NCBI GenBank assembly: GCA_009667805.1
Contig: CM019064.1
Coordinates: 387,438,049 to 387,502,048 of the forward strand
DNA length: 64,000 bases
Source of the DNA: Leptobrachium leishanense
Taxonomy: Eukaryota; Chordata; Amphibia; Anura; Megophryidae
Direction of reading: 5' to 3'
A program made the translations under genes and the position numbers. The notes beneath the pieces were generated by a model. It made no database searches, was not told the DNA's origin, and saw nothing but the letters and a program-made list of their open reading frames with translations. Shown here piece by piece: positions 1 to 10,199 of this stretch (its first letter is position 1; each line of letters begins with the position of its first letter).

Positions 1-490
1 CTGACTTGCAACTAACATTGCCGCTTATTATAGCCAATTTGACGTCACTGGCAATATTATTGGTATATCAATTATAATATTTACTATCCTCTAGAGGGCA
101 GTATTGCACTTCTTAATTAATTCCACCATTTCGTTTTAATATTCCTATCTCGGGTCAAAAGGTCAATCTGACGTAACAAAGAACCTCTCTCTGTCACTAG
201 ACACGATGTCTCCATCTGATTTATATCCTCACTCCCTTTTGAAATTAGTTACTATCAGCTAAATTCTTTTCTGGTTAACTCAACAGAATCTATTTAGTAA
301 TTTTTTTATTTACCAATTATATACTTTCTACAATATTTATTGGAGTATTTATTTCCTACTGTAAATATAATAAAATATACCTTGATTATAAACATATATT
401 TTGTGAATATAAATCTATATTACAGAATATTAACTCTTATTCCTATACCCAAAAGACAAAATATCTTTTGTTTTAAAAACGTAAGATAGA

Positions 491-793
491 CCAATAAATT
501 TAATTATGACACGTCTTAGCACTTAACTCTAGCCTTATCACACAAAAAACATTCTAGGTTCCTTCATTTCTGGCACTTCTTAAAAAAATATAAAAGACTT
601 CACCCAGGAATGAACTCTGTAAAAAAAAATCTCGTTCATTTCTAAACCTAGAGAAAATAGAAAAAAAAACTGTCTTTCAAAACAAAATGGCTACAGACAT
701 CCATTTTAATTTTTCCCTTGTGTAATATACCCAACATAACACCCCTTTGGTTTCATCTATTTATTGATCAAATAAATTTGAGGAAAACATACA
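491..793 (-). repeat. LTR-like direct repeat, 3' copy, of the minus-strand retroelement
   Basis: Positions 491-735 recur almost unchanged and in the same orientation at 9466-9710. On the minus strand a purine-rich run (797-809) lies directly before TGTATG at 793-788, which is how a polypurine tract sits before a 3' LTR. The downstream LTR end is not clear: no CA terminus is visible near 491, so the left border is only the limit of similarity to the other copy. Confidence 0.55.
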
Positions 794-813
794 ATATCTC
801 CCCCCTTTACCAA

Positions 814-1026
814 TTAGGCTAGGTTTCCACCTTTCGCAACACGTTTTTCTTCTTTCATCCATTTAATAATTGAAGATGCAGTGTTTTTAAACTTCAATGT
901 ACGTACTTTCTTTGTTAGTACAATCATCCAGACAGTTAGAAACATAATTACTATACAAATCACAATCTCTGTAATCTTTGGCCCGTTATAAGCAGATAGC
1001 AATTGATGATCAATCTGTGAATACAT
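814..1026 (-). pseudogene. Short membrane-anchor ORF at the 3' end of the endogenous retroelement (possible Env/TM C-terminus)
   Basis: This 70-residue ORF ends just before the polypurine tract and LTR-like block, where a retroviral envelope gene would end. Residues about 18-38 form one strongly hydrophobic segment (EIVICIVIMFLTVWMIVL), followed by a basic, lysine-rich tail. That matches the membrane anchor and cytoplasmic tail of a transmembrane subunit in position and layout, but no diagnostic envelope motif such as a CX6CC or a fusion peptide is seen. The function is inferred from location and hydropathy only. The region 1027-1845 upstream on the same strand has no long ORF and is probably decayed sequence of the same element. 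Confidence 0.4.
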
Positions 1027-1845
1027 TGGAGCATAAATTGTTAGATTATCTTTTTATTAGAAGTTCAATAGTATGGTCATGCTAGTTCTTTAGCAAAGAT
1101 TTCAAATCTGGATTCATGGGTATCTCTTGCCCTTGGAATACGACAACGATTTGTATCTCGTCATACCAGACTTAATTTATAAAAAGTAACTTCTCGATAA
1201 CAACTCTTGATTCTTTAGAAACTTTCACGAGAATCACTGGTGTAGGTATAAGCACTCTCTGTTTTGTACCAGATCCTTCTGGTAAACATTTGCTTCTCTC
1301 TCTCTGTATCAAACAGCGGTTGCAATAAAATATGCGGCAAATCTTTTCCTTCGGTGGTTCTTGTACATAGCAATAAACGGTATCCTGGCTTTATCCAGCA
1401 TGTCTTTCAGGCTTGCATGAGCTTGATTCGCATGGGACTTCAGCATTGGATCCGCTTGGAATTGTGCAGAAAACCATAGAATTTCCAGATAGTCGCAGTC
1501 TCCTTGGTGGTCCGATTCATCTTTGCGGATTAACGTCGCAGTTCGGATTAACCACTTTTCTCAATTTCTATTGAAAGAAAGAGTATAAATAACCATTCAT
1601 AGACTAGCGATTTCACTCAATTTCCCTATAGATACTCTGATCTCTGATTAAATTTAATTAACCGTACGGATCTATTCTATCTACTAGCTTGAGTTAAACA
1701 TCTGAATGCTGGGAAGAAGAATCACATGTTAATTAAAACATCACTTCATATGATACCAGTTAAGTGTCTTCTGCTGTTCCATCTTCACATTCTGAGGTGA
1801 TCTAGGATGACAATCATGCAATTGAGCTTGGCAGATTTATTTCTT

Positions 1846-2202
1846 CTAGAAATACATAACATAACTTTTTCCAATAACATTAGGACTGTCTCCATCATTA
1901 TCTAGATCTGTTATCCACTCATCTTGAGGATTTGGGTATCTGATCACTTTAAGGTCAGCTATTTTATTCAGCATCTTCTTGCTAATATGGCTATATTCCT
2001 GGCGCAAATCTAGTTTAGGCATGTTTTCTCCAGCTAAACTATTTACACGTATAGGGAAAAATACCTCTTCATTTATCTTCTCTATTTCAGTTAAGAACTG
2101 AGAATGGTCACTATGCCCATTTGGTTCTGTTTCCCTTTTGTGGAGGTGAATAATTAGCAGGTCATTTTCCAGATATATATCTCGAATTCTCTCGGGGCAC
2201 AT
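1846..2202 (-). pseudogene. Unrecognised ORF downstream of the retropepsin in the endogenous retroelement
   Basis: A 118-residue minus-strand ORF that overlaps the end of the protease ORF in another frame. The overlap suggests a frameshift within one original polyprotein or a pol-type junction. No reverse transcriptase, RNase H or integrase motif can be seen, and the element has no room for a normal pol between here and position 1026, so pol appears to be missing. The family is not recognised. Confidence 0.35.
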
Positions 2203-2744
2203 ATGGTGTTATCCTCCTGCTCTCCTGGAGTCAGGGGCTTTGGCCTTAAGAAAGAGATATCAGGTGTCTGGCTATTTCTGAAGTGGACTTCAATAGAATC
2301 CGGCCTTTTCTCAATCACGTGGCAGTTACGCTGAGTGTGATGGGATTGGGATCTATCGTAGCTGATTGGAACATTTACTTGGGACCAAATAACCTCATTG
2401 ATAAAATCAATGATTGGATTTAACCTTTTGAGAAGGTCTATTCCAATAATTAGGCGATTTTGGGGCAGATCCACAACAAGCGTTGGATGCCGAATTACTT
2501 TATTCCCCAATTTAAAATCCAATTTAGCCGTGCCCAGAACTTTCAGAGATGTGCCACTCACACTCACTAGATTAGCATTAGATTTATCTAATCTAGGCTT
2601 CCTGGAGGATAGTTCTTGGACCTGTTCAAAATAATGGGCTGATATTAACGTAACTTGGCTTCCACTTTCTAGCAAGGATGGAATATGTGGTAAATTATCT
2701 TGTAATTCTACATTCACATAATATCGGTCTTCAATGCTATGCAA
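2154..2744 (-). pseudogene. Retropepsin-like aspartic protease ORF of an endogenous retroelement, active-site residue altered
   Basis: A 196-residue ORF with a retropepsin pattern. Near residue 25 is LLESGSQVTLIS, which corresponds to the active-site loop that normally reads D-S/T-G; here the catalytic aspartate is glutamate. About 65 residues on is a hydrophobic stretch ending in LIIGIDLLKRL, which fits the second conserved block (I-I/L-G-x-D) of retroviral proteases. The domain lies between gag (higher coordinates) and the unrecognised ORF (lower coordinates), in the usual gag-pro order on the minus strand. With D changed to E the protease would be expected to be inactive or very weak. Similarity is judged by eye. 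Confidence 0.6.
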
Positions 2745-3024
2745 TTTACAGAGAAATTTAGAGTGAGATATGAAATTAGGTTTTGTACAGATTTTACCAA
2801 CTGATTTTGCTCTCTAACATGCTTTTGGCAGCTGTGCTTTCCTTTTCGGATCCAGTCTTCTCAACTTGCTCGCACTTAGTCTGGTGAGATAAAATAAATT
2901 TTCCTTCTCTTTGCAGGGAAGGGTTTAAATCATCAACCATACAAACATTTGTATTAATCATTTCATCATCACTTTCTGGTAAATTGTCATGGATGCTGAT
3001 TACTTCATCAGAAACATCATCTAG

Positions 3025-3446
3025 TCACTGGTTGGGTGGGGCTGCAGGTGTTGCATCGCTTACAACCTGACCAGGGTTATTTCCAGTCATTAACTGAGTG
3101 ATCTGATCCAGCTTTTCTGTCAGCACACAAAAATTTTCCTGCATTTGACCAATACGCTGGCGTACGTTATATCTCCGCTTTCTATTCGTCCTTGGGGACG
3201 GAGCTTGCGCATTATCAGACGCATCAGATTCAGTCTTGCCTCTGGTTGCTTCCTGTCTAGGTACATTTTCCCTTGATTTAACCCACTGACTTCTAGGTAC
3301 CCATTGCTTTCTAGATTGAAATTTACTTCCTGAATTTTCTCTGGCAAACCCTCTTTCCTGATCTGGCTTGGATTTTTCCCTTTTAGGTATGGAGTCACGC
3401 AAAATTTCCGCATAGCTCTTTTTGTGGGACTCAAATTTAATATCAC
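3025..3446 (-). pseudogene. C-terminal gag part (basic, nucleocapsid-like) of the endogenous retroelement
   Basis: Basic, Arg/Lys/Gln/Pro-rich minus-strand reading frame (125 residues from 3402 to 3025) with no CCHC zinc knuckle. It ends in a Pro/Ala-rich tail 281 bp before the protease ORF. It lies directly downstream of the capsid-like ORF, from which it is separated only by the poly(A) retrocopy at 3450-3597, so it is the broken-off end of the same gag gene. A second ORF over the same bases (3120-3446) is an alternative frame. Confidence 0.5.
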
Positions 3447-3449
3447 CCC

Positions 3450-3597
3450 CTTTTTTTTTTTTTTTTTTTTTAATTTAAAGTTTTTATTTTGAAAGAAGTC
3501 AGCATTACATCATGGTATAAAATAAGTGCCAAACAATGAAACATGCCAAACAATTCTAGCCACACAGGGCGACTAAACGTTGTCTGGATAACCTCTA
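3450..3597 (-). mobile_element. Short 3'-end retrocopy with poly(A), inserted in gag, 13-bp target duplication
   Basis: A 148-bp insert read on the minus strand: a unique stretch, an AATAAA-type signal, then a poly(A) tail seen as about 22 T at 3451-3472. It is flanked by the 13-bp direct repeat ttaatatcacccc (3437-3449 and 3598-3610). Poly(A) plus a 13-bp target-site duplication is the signature of L1-type target-primed retrotransposition. It breaks the gag reading frame. The source RNA is not recognised. Confidence 0.7.
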
Positions 3598-4115
3598 TTA
3601 ATATCACCCCTTTTAACGTGAGTTTCCGCTATTTCCTCAGGTGAGTTTTTCACTCTTTTCCCCTGAGTTTCTTCACTATATTCAAATACAGTAAATAGGG
3701 TCATACTTTCTTTTAGTACCCAATCTAAACCATTTCTCGGGTCATAATCTCTTGCCAAAATAACCTTTATTTTATTTGGCAATGCGTCATAAAATAATTG
3801 GATAAATTCAGGGTTTTCAAAATCTGGGTTTCTTTCAGCCAAGCTGTACGCATTTTTAAGGACTGAAAGAAATTCACGGGGGCTTTGATTAGGTCTGCAT
3901 TTTAGAGTTAAAATTGCTCTTTTCGCAGCTAGACTGGTACGGTGAGGCCCAAATTCAGATTTGACCTCGGAGACTATTTTACTCCAATTACGTATACCAG
4001 ATTCTTTCAAAGACTGAAAAAAATACCTATGTTTGCCTTCAAAGACCCATGGGATCAACTCAATTTTCTGGGCATCAGAATTAATTCCTAATATTTCCAA
4101 AGCTTCTTCAAACAT
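3573..4115 (-). pseudogene. Gag capsid-like ORF of the endogenous retroelement
   Basis: A 180-residue ORF resembling the capsid region of LTR-retroelement Gag: an alpha-helical segment with a conserved aromatic/basic pattern (IPWVFEGKHRYFFQSLKES near residues 21-39) and the helical block ending in FYDALPNKIKVILARDY. It is cut at its C-terminal side by the retrocopy at 3450-3597, whose flanking duplication lies inside the codons. The upstream part of gag lies beyond the L2 LINE insertion. Family assignment (retrovirus or Ty3-like) is open. Confidence 0.55.
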
Positions 4116-4149
4116 ATTTAAATGATTTATTTTTGGCGATCCCTTAAAG

Positions 4150-4449
4150 TCAAAGATACCTACTGAGTTTTTTTAAGAAATTAACGATTTTCGTTAAATC
4201 CTGAACTTTATGAGATTTCTTAATAGGCTGTGGCTGGCTAGAGTGATGTGATTTGAAATACTCCTGTGTAAGAGGCTTCGCTCTTTTTTCATCATGAGAT
4301 TTAGTTTCACTTTCGCATTCGCTCTGGTCACTCTCCAGATAAACAGAGCTGTCTCCAGGCCTAATCAGTGATGAGTTATAGCCCAAAGCTTTCAAAGTCC
4401 GCCCTATATAACAACTATACCAGGCTCCAGTGTCATTTCCAAGTGGCAT
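4150..4449 (-). pseudogene. Gag N-proximal fragment of the endogenous retroelement, next to the LINE junction
   Basis: A 99-residue, Ser/Glu/Lys-rich, low-complexity ORF on the same strand as the capsid ORF and immediately upstream of it. It stops at the LINE insertion point near 4450. A further gag N-terminus, beginning with an acidic Ser/Glu-rich stretch, is found beyond the LINE at about 8255-8140 on the minus strand. The linker-like composition fits the matrix/linker part of Gag, but no motif confirms it. Confidence 0.35.
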
Positions 4450-4554
4450 TCTTAAGTGGACGTTCAGAGTTGATTCCTGGAGTTGCGGGACTGGAGGAAG
4501 GAACTACAAAACTGCAAGGCCCACTTTTTACTCTGGTAAACTCACGTCTATATC

Positions 4555-5748
4555 ATGCTTTCTCTCACGCTTCTGCTCTTTACTTCTACCTTTCTCCTTA
4601 AATGGAACTCCTGCCCCTCTACCACCGACCCCTACACAATCTGCATCTCTCCCTCCCTCCTCTCGTCCCACATGATGGCCTCACATGAGCTCCTTTGTTT
4701 CCTCAGAACATGGTCTCCCTCTAACTCTCGTGCTGCCTCCCACTCCCACAAATCCCATTCCCACCTTCTCTTTCTCACCCTCCTGCTGTTACTCTATTCA
4801 GGTGACATATCCCCTAACCCTGGCCCCACAACACATCCAATACTTCCCTCTCATCCTATCTCCATCGCACATAAATCACCTCCCTGCAAGCCCAGCAACC
4901 TCATTCCCATAATCCCTCAGCGCCTGTCCTCTTTCTCCTGCGCCCTCTGGAACGCTCGCTCTGTGTGCAACAAACTCACAGCCGTCCATGACCTCTTCCT
5001 TTCAAACTCCTTCAACCTCCTAGCTTTAACTGAAACCTGACTAACTCCCTCTGACACGGCCTCCGTTGCTGCTCTCTCACATGGTGGTCTACACTTGAGC
5101 CATACCCCCAGACCGGGTGAGAGAAATGGTGGCGGGGTCGGACTCCTGCTCTCTCCCACCTGCACCTACCAGCATCTCCCTCCACCCCCATCCCTCTCCT
5201 TCTCCTCCTTCGAGACACACTGCATCCACCTGTTCTCTCCTCTGGCTCTCAGGGTGGCAGTCATCTACCGCCCACCGGGACCAACCTCCCAGTTCTTTGA
5301 CCACTTTGCTACCTGGCTTTCTCACTTCCTGTCTTCTAATCTTCCATGCCTAATTCTCGGGGACTTCAACATTCCCATTGACGATCCTTCCGCTCCTGCT
5401 GCCTCCAAACTTCTTTCACTCACGTCCTCCCTTGGACTCACACAATCCTCCCTCCTCCCTACCCACCGCGATGGTCACGTTATTGACCTGGCCTTTTCCA
5501 ACCTCTGCTCCATTTCTGAGTTCAAATGTCGCCCTTTCCCCATCTCTGACCACCACCTTCTCTCTTTCAACCTATCTGGACTTCCTAAACACCCTGCTCC
5601 CCACCCCGCACACACACTCGCAGAAATCTACATGCTGTGGACCCCCATCAATTCTCCAACCTACTTCACCACCTCCCTCACACCTCATCCTTCACCTGCC
5701 CTGATGCTGCCACTAATCACTACAACACTACGCTTATCTCTGCTCTAG
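4555..5748 (+). pseudogene. L2-type LINE ORF, N-terminal part: 2A-like leader and APE endonuclease
   Basis: One reading frame runs from 4555 to 5748 with a single in-frame stop (TGA, 5038-5040) where the LTET(W) endonuclease motif expects Trp. The N-terminal ~80 residues contain a hydrophobic run (LLFLTLLLLLY) followed directly by SGDISPNPGP, a 2A-like ribosome-skipping motif. The apurinic/apyrimidinic endonuclease fold follows: ALWNARSV, LTET, VIYRPP, LILGDFN and SDHHLL blocks in the usual order, with catalytic E, D, N and H present. The true frame then moves to that of the reverse transcriptase ORF near 5620-5640 by a frameshift, so the last ~35 residues of this ORF are off-frame. The endonuclease would nick target DNA during retrotransposition. 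Confidence 0.75.
4799..4831 (+). other. 2A-like ribosome-skipping motif in the L2 LINE ORF
   Basis: The codons spell GDISPNPGP right after a hydrophobic leader. The NPGP core and the upstream D-I match the 2A consensus D-(V/I)-E-x-N-P-G-P except for Ser in place of Glu. 2A-like sequences near the N-terminus of APE-type LINE ORFs are known from several animals, so this is consistent with the family. Activity is inferred, not shown. Confidence 0.6.
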
Positions 5749-7745
5749 ACACTCTTGCTCCTCTTCAACTCTGTAAGGCCCCACGCCGCCAGCTTCAGCC
5801 CTGGCACACCCTCCAGACTCGCTACCTGCAAAGTTGCTCCCGCACCGCAGAGCGTGCCTGGAGGAAATCCCACTCTGAAGCTGATTTTGTTCACTTCAAG
5901 TTTATTCTCCAGTCATACACCTCTGCCCTCCACTTGGCCAAACAATCCTTCTTCTCATCTCTTATATCTACGCTGTCCTCCAACCCTAAACAGCTCTGGT
6001 CCACCTTCAACACCCTCCTCTACCCACCTGCACCTCCCCCCTCAGCTGCCTTCAGCGCTCAAGACCTGGCAGACTACTTCATCAGTAAAACTCTAACTAT
6101 CAGAAGCAACATCCCAACACAAGATAGTTATCTGCCACCTCCACTCCCACAGGTCCCCTCTGCCACCCTCTGCCGCTTCCTCCCAGCCACTGAGGAGGAA
6201 GTAAATTCCTTATTGTCCTCCTCACATCTCACCATGTGCCCGCTCGACCCCATTCCCTCACATCTAATTCCTCCCCTCTCCTCCTCCCTCACCCCTGCTC
6301 TCACACACATCTTCAACCTATCTCTCTCCACTGGCTCCTTTCCATCCGCCTTCAAACACGCGCTAGTTACCCCTTTACTAAAGAAACCATCCCTAGACCC
6401 CAACTCTCCATCCAACTACCGCCCTGTATCCCTGCTTCCCTTCACATCAAAACTCTTAGAAAAACTAGTCTTCAACCGCCTCTCCCTCTTCCTGTCCTCC
6501 AATTCCCTACTTGACCCCCTGCAATCTGGCTTCCGTCCCCTACACTCAACTGAAACTGCCCTCACCAAAGTCACCAACGACCTCCTAACTGCTAAAAAAA
6601 ACGGCCACTATTTTATTCTCATCCTGCTTGACCTCTCGGCTGCTTTTGACACTGTTGACCACCCCCTCCTTCTACAGACCCTCAACTCTCTGGGTTTCGG
6701 TGACACTGCACTTGCTTGGGTTGACTCCGATTTATCCAACAGGTCCTTCTATGTGTCCTTTGCTGGTAACTCCTCCTCTTCATTGCCTCTATCTGTTGGT
6801 GTACCTCAAGGCTCTGTCCTTGGTCCTCTGCTCTTTTCCATCTACACCTCCTCCCTGAGCAAAATAATCAACAGCTTTGGCTTTAATTACCACCTCTACG
6901 CTGATGACACTCAGATCTACCTCTCTACCCCTGATCTCTCTCCCCCTGTCCTTTCAAAAGTCAGTGACTGTTTATCTGGCATCTCCTCCTGGATGGCCTC
7001 CCACCACCGAAAGATCAACATGTCAAAGACTGAGCTCCTACTTATTCCTCCCTCCAATGCCTCCCCACCTCTTGACTTCTCTATCACGGTGGAGGGTATC
7101 ACCATCTCCCCATCAAACCAAGTTCGCTGTCTTGGAGTTACACTTGACTCTGCTCTTTCCTTCATCCCCCACATCCAGTCTCTTTCCTCCTCCTGCCGAT
7201 ACCAACTGCGTAATATTTCCAGAATTCGGCCATTTCTTACCGCTGTCACCACAAAACAACTCATACACGCCCTGGTAATCTCCCGACTCGACTATTGCAA
7301 TAATCTCTTATCTGGCCTCCCTCTGTCCCGCCTCTCCCCCCTACAATCCATCCTGAACGCCTCCGCCAGGCTAATTCACCTCACCCGCCGCTCTGTCTCT
7401 GCCGCTCCCCTCTGCGAGTCCCTTCACTGGCTCCCCATCCACTGCAGAATTAAGTTCAAAATCCTAATCCTTACCTACAAAACCCTCACTAACTCAGCGC
7501 CCCACTACCTGTCCTCACTAATCACCAGATACACCCCAGCCCGCTCCCTAAGGTCAAACAGTGACCTGCGCCTAGCTTCTCCCCGCATCACCTCTTCCCA
7601 TGATAGACTGCAGGATTTCTCACGCGCAGCCCCCACTCTCTGGAACGCTCTCCCTCGTACTGTCAGACTTTCCCCTAACTTCTCTTCCTTCAAACGCTCC
7701 CTTAAAACATTCCTATTTAGGGAAGCCTACCACCCAACTCACTGA
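5637..7745 (+). pseudogene. L2-type LINE reverse transcriptase ORF (702 residues, open)
   Basis: Long uninterrupted frame with all reverse transcriptase blocks: [13 protein letters not shown] and [23 protein letters not shown], motif [12 protein letters not shown], motif [17 protein letters not shown], motif [11 protein letters not shown], then the thumb and the C-terminal LINE domain ([38 protein letters not shown]). The catalytic YADD is intact. The frame is detached from its endonuclease by a frameshift near 5620-5640, hence the pseudogene call. The ATG used as ORF start is not the native start. The enzyme would copy LINE RNA at the nicked target. Confidence 0.85.
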
Positions 7746-8139
7746 CGCAACCATCAATCACTCTCACCTTACAGTCCTCTCCTCCTGTTTCCATCCCCAA
7801 CCCTCCTAGATTGTGAGTTCCTACGGGAATAGGGCCCTCATCTCCTCCTGTACTGTTTGTCAAATGTTGTTCAATGTATTGTAACCCTGTCTATACTGTG
7901 CTTATTGTACAGCGCTGCGGAATATGCTGGGGCTTTATAAATAAAGAATAATAATAAAAGGGAACTTCTCTAACGAAGGATTTTTAACCCTTCGAACATC
8001 AGTTTCAACCTGACGTAACTCATCAGCGAAAAATCTCTGTCTTTTTTATTTGTGGCTGCACTTATCTTTCGCAAACACTCAAGAAAATTTGATCTGACCA
8101 GATTGAATCATCATAATTAGATACATTTGATTTTAATTC

Positions 8140-8255
8140 TTTTATCCAATAAATAAATCGTCTGTGACGTGTGACTTGTCCTTTAGATCTATCAATACTA
8201 TTTGATCTGCATGTATTTCTACATCTTCCTGAGTCTCAGATTCTGACTCTGACAT
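8140..8255 (-). pseudogene. Gag N-terminal fragment beyond the LINE insertion
   Basis: On the minus strand an ATG at 8255 opens a short acidic frame (MSESESETQEDVEI at the start) of about 37 codons that closes near 8140. Its position upstream of the LINE and its Ser/Glu-rich composition, like the ORF at 4150-4449, suggest it is the start of the same gag gene. The rest, to about 7975, has no open frame. Confidence 0.35.
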
Positions 8256-8811
8256 TTTTACACTGTTTAGTAGATAACCGTAAAACCACAAGTCAAAACA
8301 CAACAAGGAGTCAAAATATATATATATATATATATATATCTATCTCTGTCTAATCAGACAATTATATTCCAAACAAAAACTACAATCTCGGTAAAGTGCC
8401 TCCAATTTGTCGGATATAATCTCTGCACGTGAATACAACACGTTCTATATTGGACTTATCAGCCAAGCCTCCAATATGTCTATATTGGACCTATCAGGGA
8501 TTTTTATTTCATAAGAAATCCATACAAGACACAAATATCAATCCTTTATATTTCTTAGAAATTCTCCTGAATTCTTTTAATTGTCTGTGTTTTGCTTTGA
8601 AAAATACAATAATCGGATAAAAAAAATATATATTTATTACGTATACAAAAAAAGTTTCAAATCTAATATCATAAACAAAAATTTATAAACCACAATCCAT
8701 CAGCATATAAAAACTAGCTTCACAATATATGTATCTCCGGTTAGTAACTGCATATATGATTAATATCATTTACCTTATCAGTTAGTAACTAATACACAAA
8801 TGGTTAATAAA

Positions 8812-9462
8812 CATGTACAGGACTGAGGAAGCCTACAGTTTGTTTAGGCGAAACGCGTCTCTTTCATATTGGAATTTTAGATTAAAGTTTTACTTTTATT
8901 CAATTCAATTTTCTTTATATTATTTTGCCTTAATTCTCACCACCCTCCAGCCTGGGATCTACCATCTGATTACTGATTTTATGCAAGCTTTTATACTGAG
9001 CCACTTCTCCAAGAGGCTCAAAATACTGTGAGTATTCAATTGTTATACACTGACATGCCATAAGAATTCTGATGCCTGCGCAATGGAAGTCTCTCTTCTT
9101 TTCCTTTAAGCCATAAGAAGTCTCTCACAGACGATTCTACTGCAAATCAAGTGTAAAAGAATTTCACAGAAGGGGTGTGACCCCCCAGAGTGGTCAAAAG
9201 GCGATTCCATCTGAGCCTAGGGCTTTACACTTATGAGTTCCTGACACATACGTTTGGTCTTTTTTATATTTTCCATAATCGGTCTGTTTAAAACGTTATT
9301 GCACTATGGAGCTTCTTATTTTCTATCAATAGACTTTGTTATGATCCTTTGACTACGAACATTCAAGATATCGTTGAGAATCCCTATTCAAGATTACCCA
9401 TTTTTCTAGTGATCAAAGTTAAGTGCGCTCACAGTGGGCCTAGTGCCCCTTTTTTTTCTGCT
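8812..9462 (+). mobile_element. Penelope-like-type insert with hammerhead motif, 8-bp flanking repeat
   Basis: The insert is flanked by ttaataaa at 8804-8811 and again at 9463-9470 and sits against the 5' LTR-like copy. It opens with a hammerhead-ribozyme motif (8819-8863). It has no coding capacity. Hammerhead motifs at the 5' end are characteristic of Penelope-like elements and their non-autonomous derivatives. The assignment rests on that motif and the frame of direct repeats. A TATA microsatellite at 8317-8339 lies just outside. Confidence 0.5.
8819..8863 (+). ncRNA. Hammerhead ribozyme motif (small-stem-III, Penelope-type)
   Basis: The conserved core is complete: CTGAGGA at 8823-8829 fits CUGANGA; stem II gcct/aggc (8831-8834 with 8846-8849) closes a loop; GAAA at 8850-8853; then CGCG and TC, giving the UH cleavage site at C8859. 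Stem I can form 4 bp (agga 8819-8822 with tctt 8860-8863, one G-U). Stem III would be the self-complementary ACGCGT, the minimal stem seen in dimer-acting hammerheads of Penelope-like retroelements. Self-cleavage is predicted, not demonstrated. Confidence 0.65.
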
Positions 9463-9465
9463 GTT

Positions 9466-9710
9466 TAATAAATTTAATTATGACACGTCTTAGCACTTAA
9501 CTCTAGCCTTATCACACAAAAAACATTCTAGGTTCCTTCATGTCTGGCACTTCTTAAAAAAATATAAAAGACTTCACCCAGGAATGAACTCTGTAAAAAA
9601 AAAAAAAAATCTCGTTCATTTCTAAACCTAGAGAAAATAGAAAGAAAAACTGTCTTTCAAAACAAAATGGCTACAGACATCCATTTTAATTTTTCCCTTG
9701 TGTAATATAC
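9466..9710 (-). repeat. LTR-like direct repeat, 5' copy, of the minus-strand retroelement (truncated)
   Basis: Matches 491-735 with few changes, including an expanded A-run. About 60 bp present in the other copy between 735 and the polypurine tract are missing here: the sequence switches at about 9712 to the Ty3/gypsy fragment. The two copies bracket gag, protease and the terminal ORF, as LTRs would. Confidence 0.5.
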
Positions 9711-9818
9711 CTGACAATACCCAGGAGTACCCGCAGATCCCGGTCACCATTTCCGCCAGGAATACTTCGGTCACCCAAGAAGTCGGGGTGGTGAGTACTC
9801 TGATACATGATGTGATTT

Positions 9819-10199
9819 GTGGGACGGGACTGCCCCTTGTTTGCTGATTTATGGTGCTTGGCACAAACTGAACTGCCCATCGAACTGGGGAACAATTCAG
9901 GGTCACCCCCACCAAACATCACTGTGGACACTGTTGATTATGAGTTGCTCAATTGTGTTCAAAATGAGAATGTTTTAACTGATGTGAGTGTCCTAGCTCC
10001 TCAACCTGAGGTGACAGCCAAGGAGGGGGAATCCTCTCCCGTGCCGGTTATGGTAGGAGAGGATGAAGTGGAATTATCCCCTGTAGATATTACACTTGGG
10101 GTGGATGAGGGGGAGGGTTCTTCTTATCCAGTACTTCCTGACTTAGATGTGTCCAGAGTGCATTTGGCAGGGTTCAAATGGGTGACCCGATGTTGGTAA
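9819..10199 (+). pseudogene. Gmr1-like pol: linker between protease end and integrase
   Basis: A 126-residue frame that starts with a CPLFADLWCLAQTELP block, of the type seen just after the aspartic protease in gypsy polyproteins, and continues as an acidic, Val/Glu/Pro-rich linker. It overlaps the next ORF (from 10178) in another frame, marking a frameshift. No catalytic motif lies inside it. Confidence 0.45.

Larger units (their letters stand above)
4450..7975 (+). mobile_element. Nearly full-length L2/CR1-group non-LTR retrotransposon (LINE)
   Basis: A plus-strand LINE with APE-type endonuclease followed by reverse transcriptase and a 3' UTR ending in short A-rich ATA repeats (gctttataaataaagaataa region, 7931-7966). 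The 3' end matches, in reverse complement, the copy at 62757-64000, including the block at 7819-7940. It splits the gag gene of the minus-strand endogenous retroelement, so it is younger than that element. The 5' border is approximate, and no target duplication was identified. Only two coding lesions are apparent (see the two ORFs), which suggests a fairly recent insertion. Confidence 0.8.

Noticed and set aside
1264..1479. Plus-strand ORF in the endogenous retroelement
   Set aside because: Antisense to the element's coding strand; no motif.
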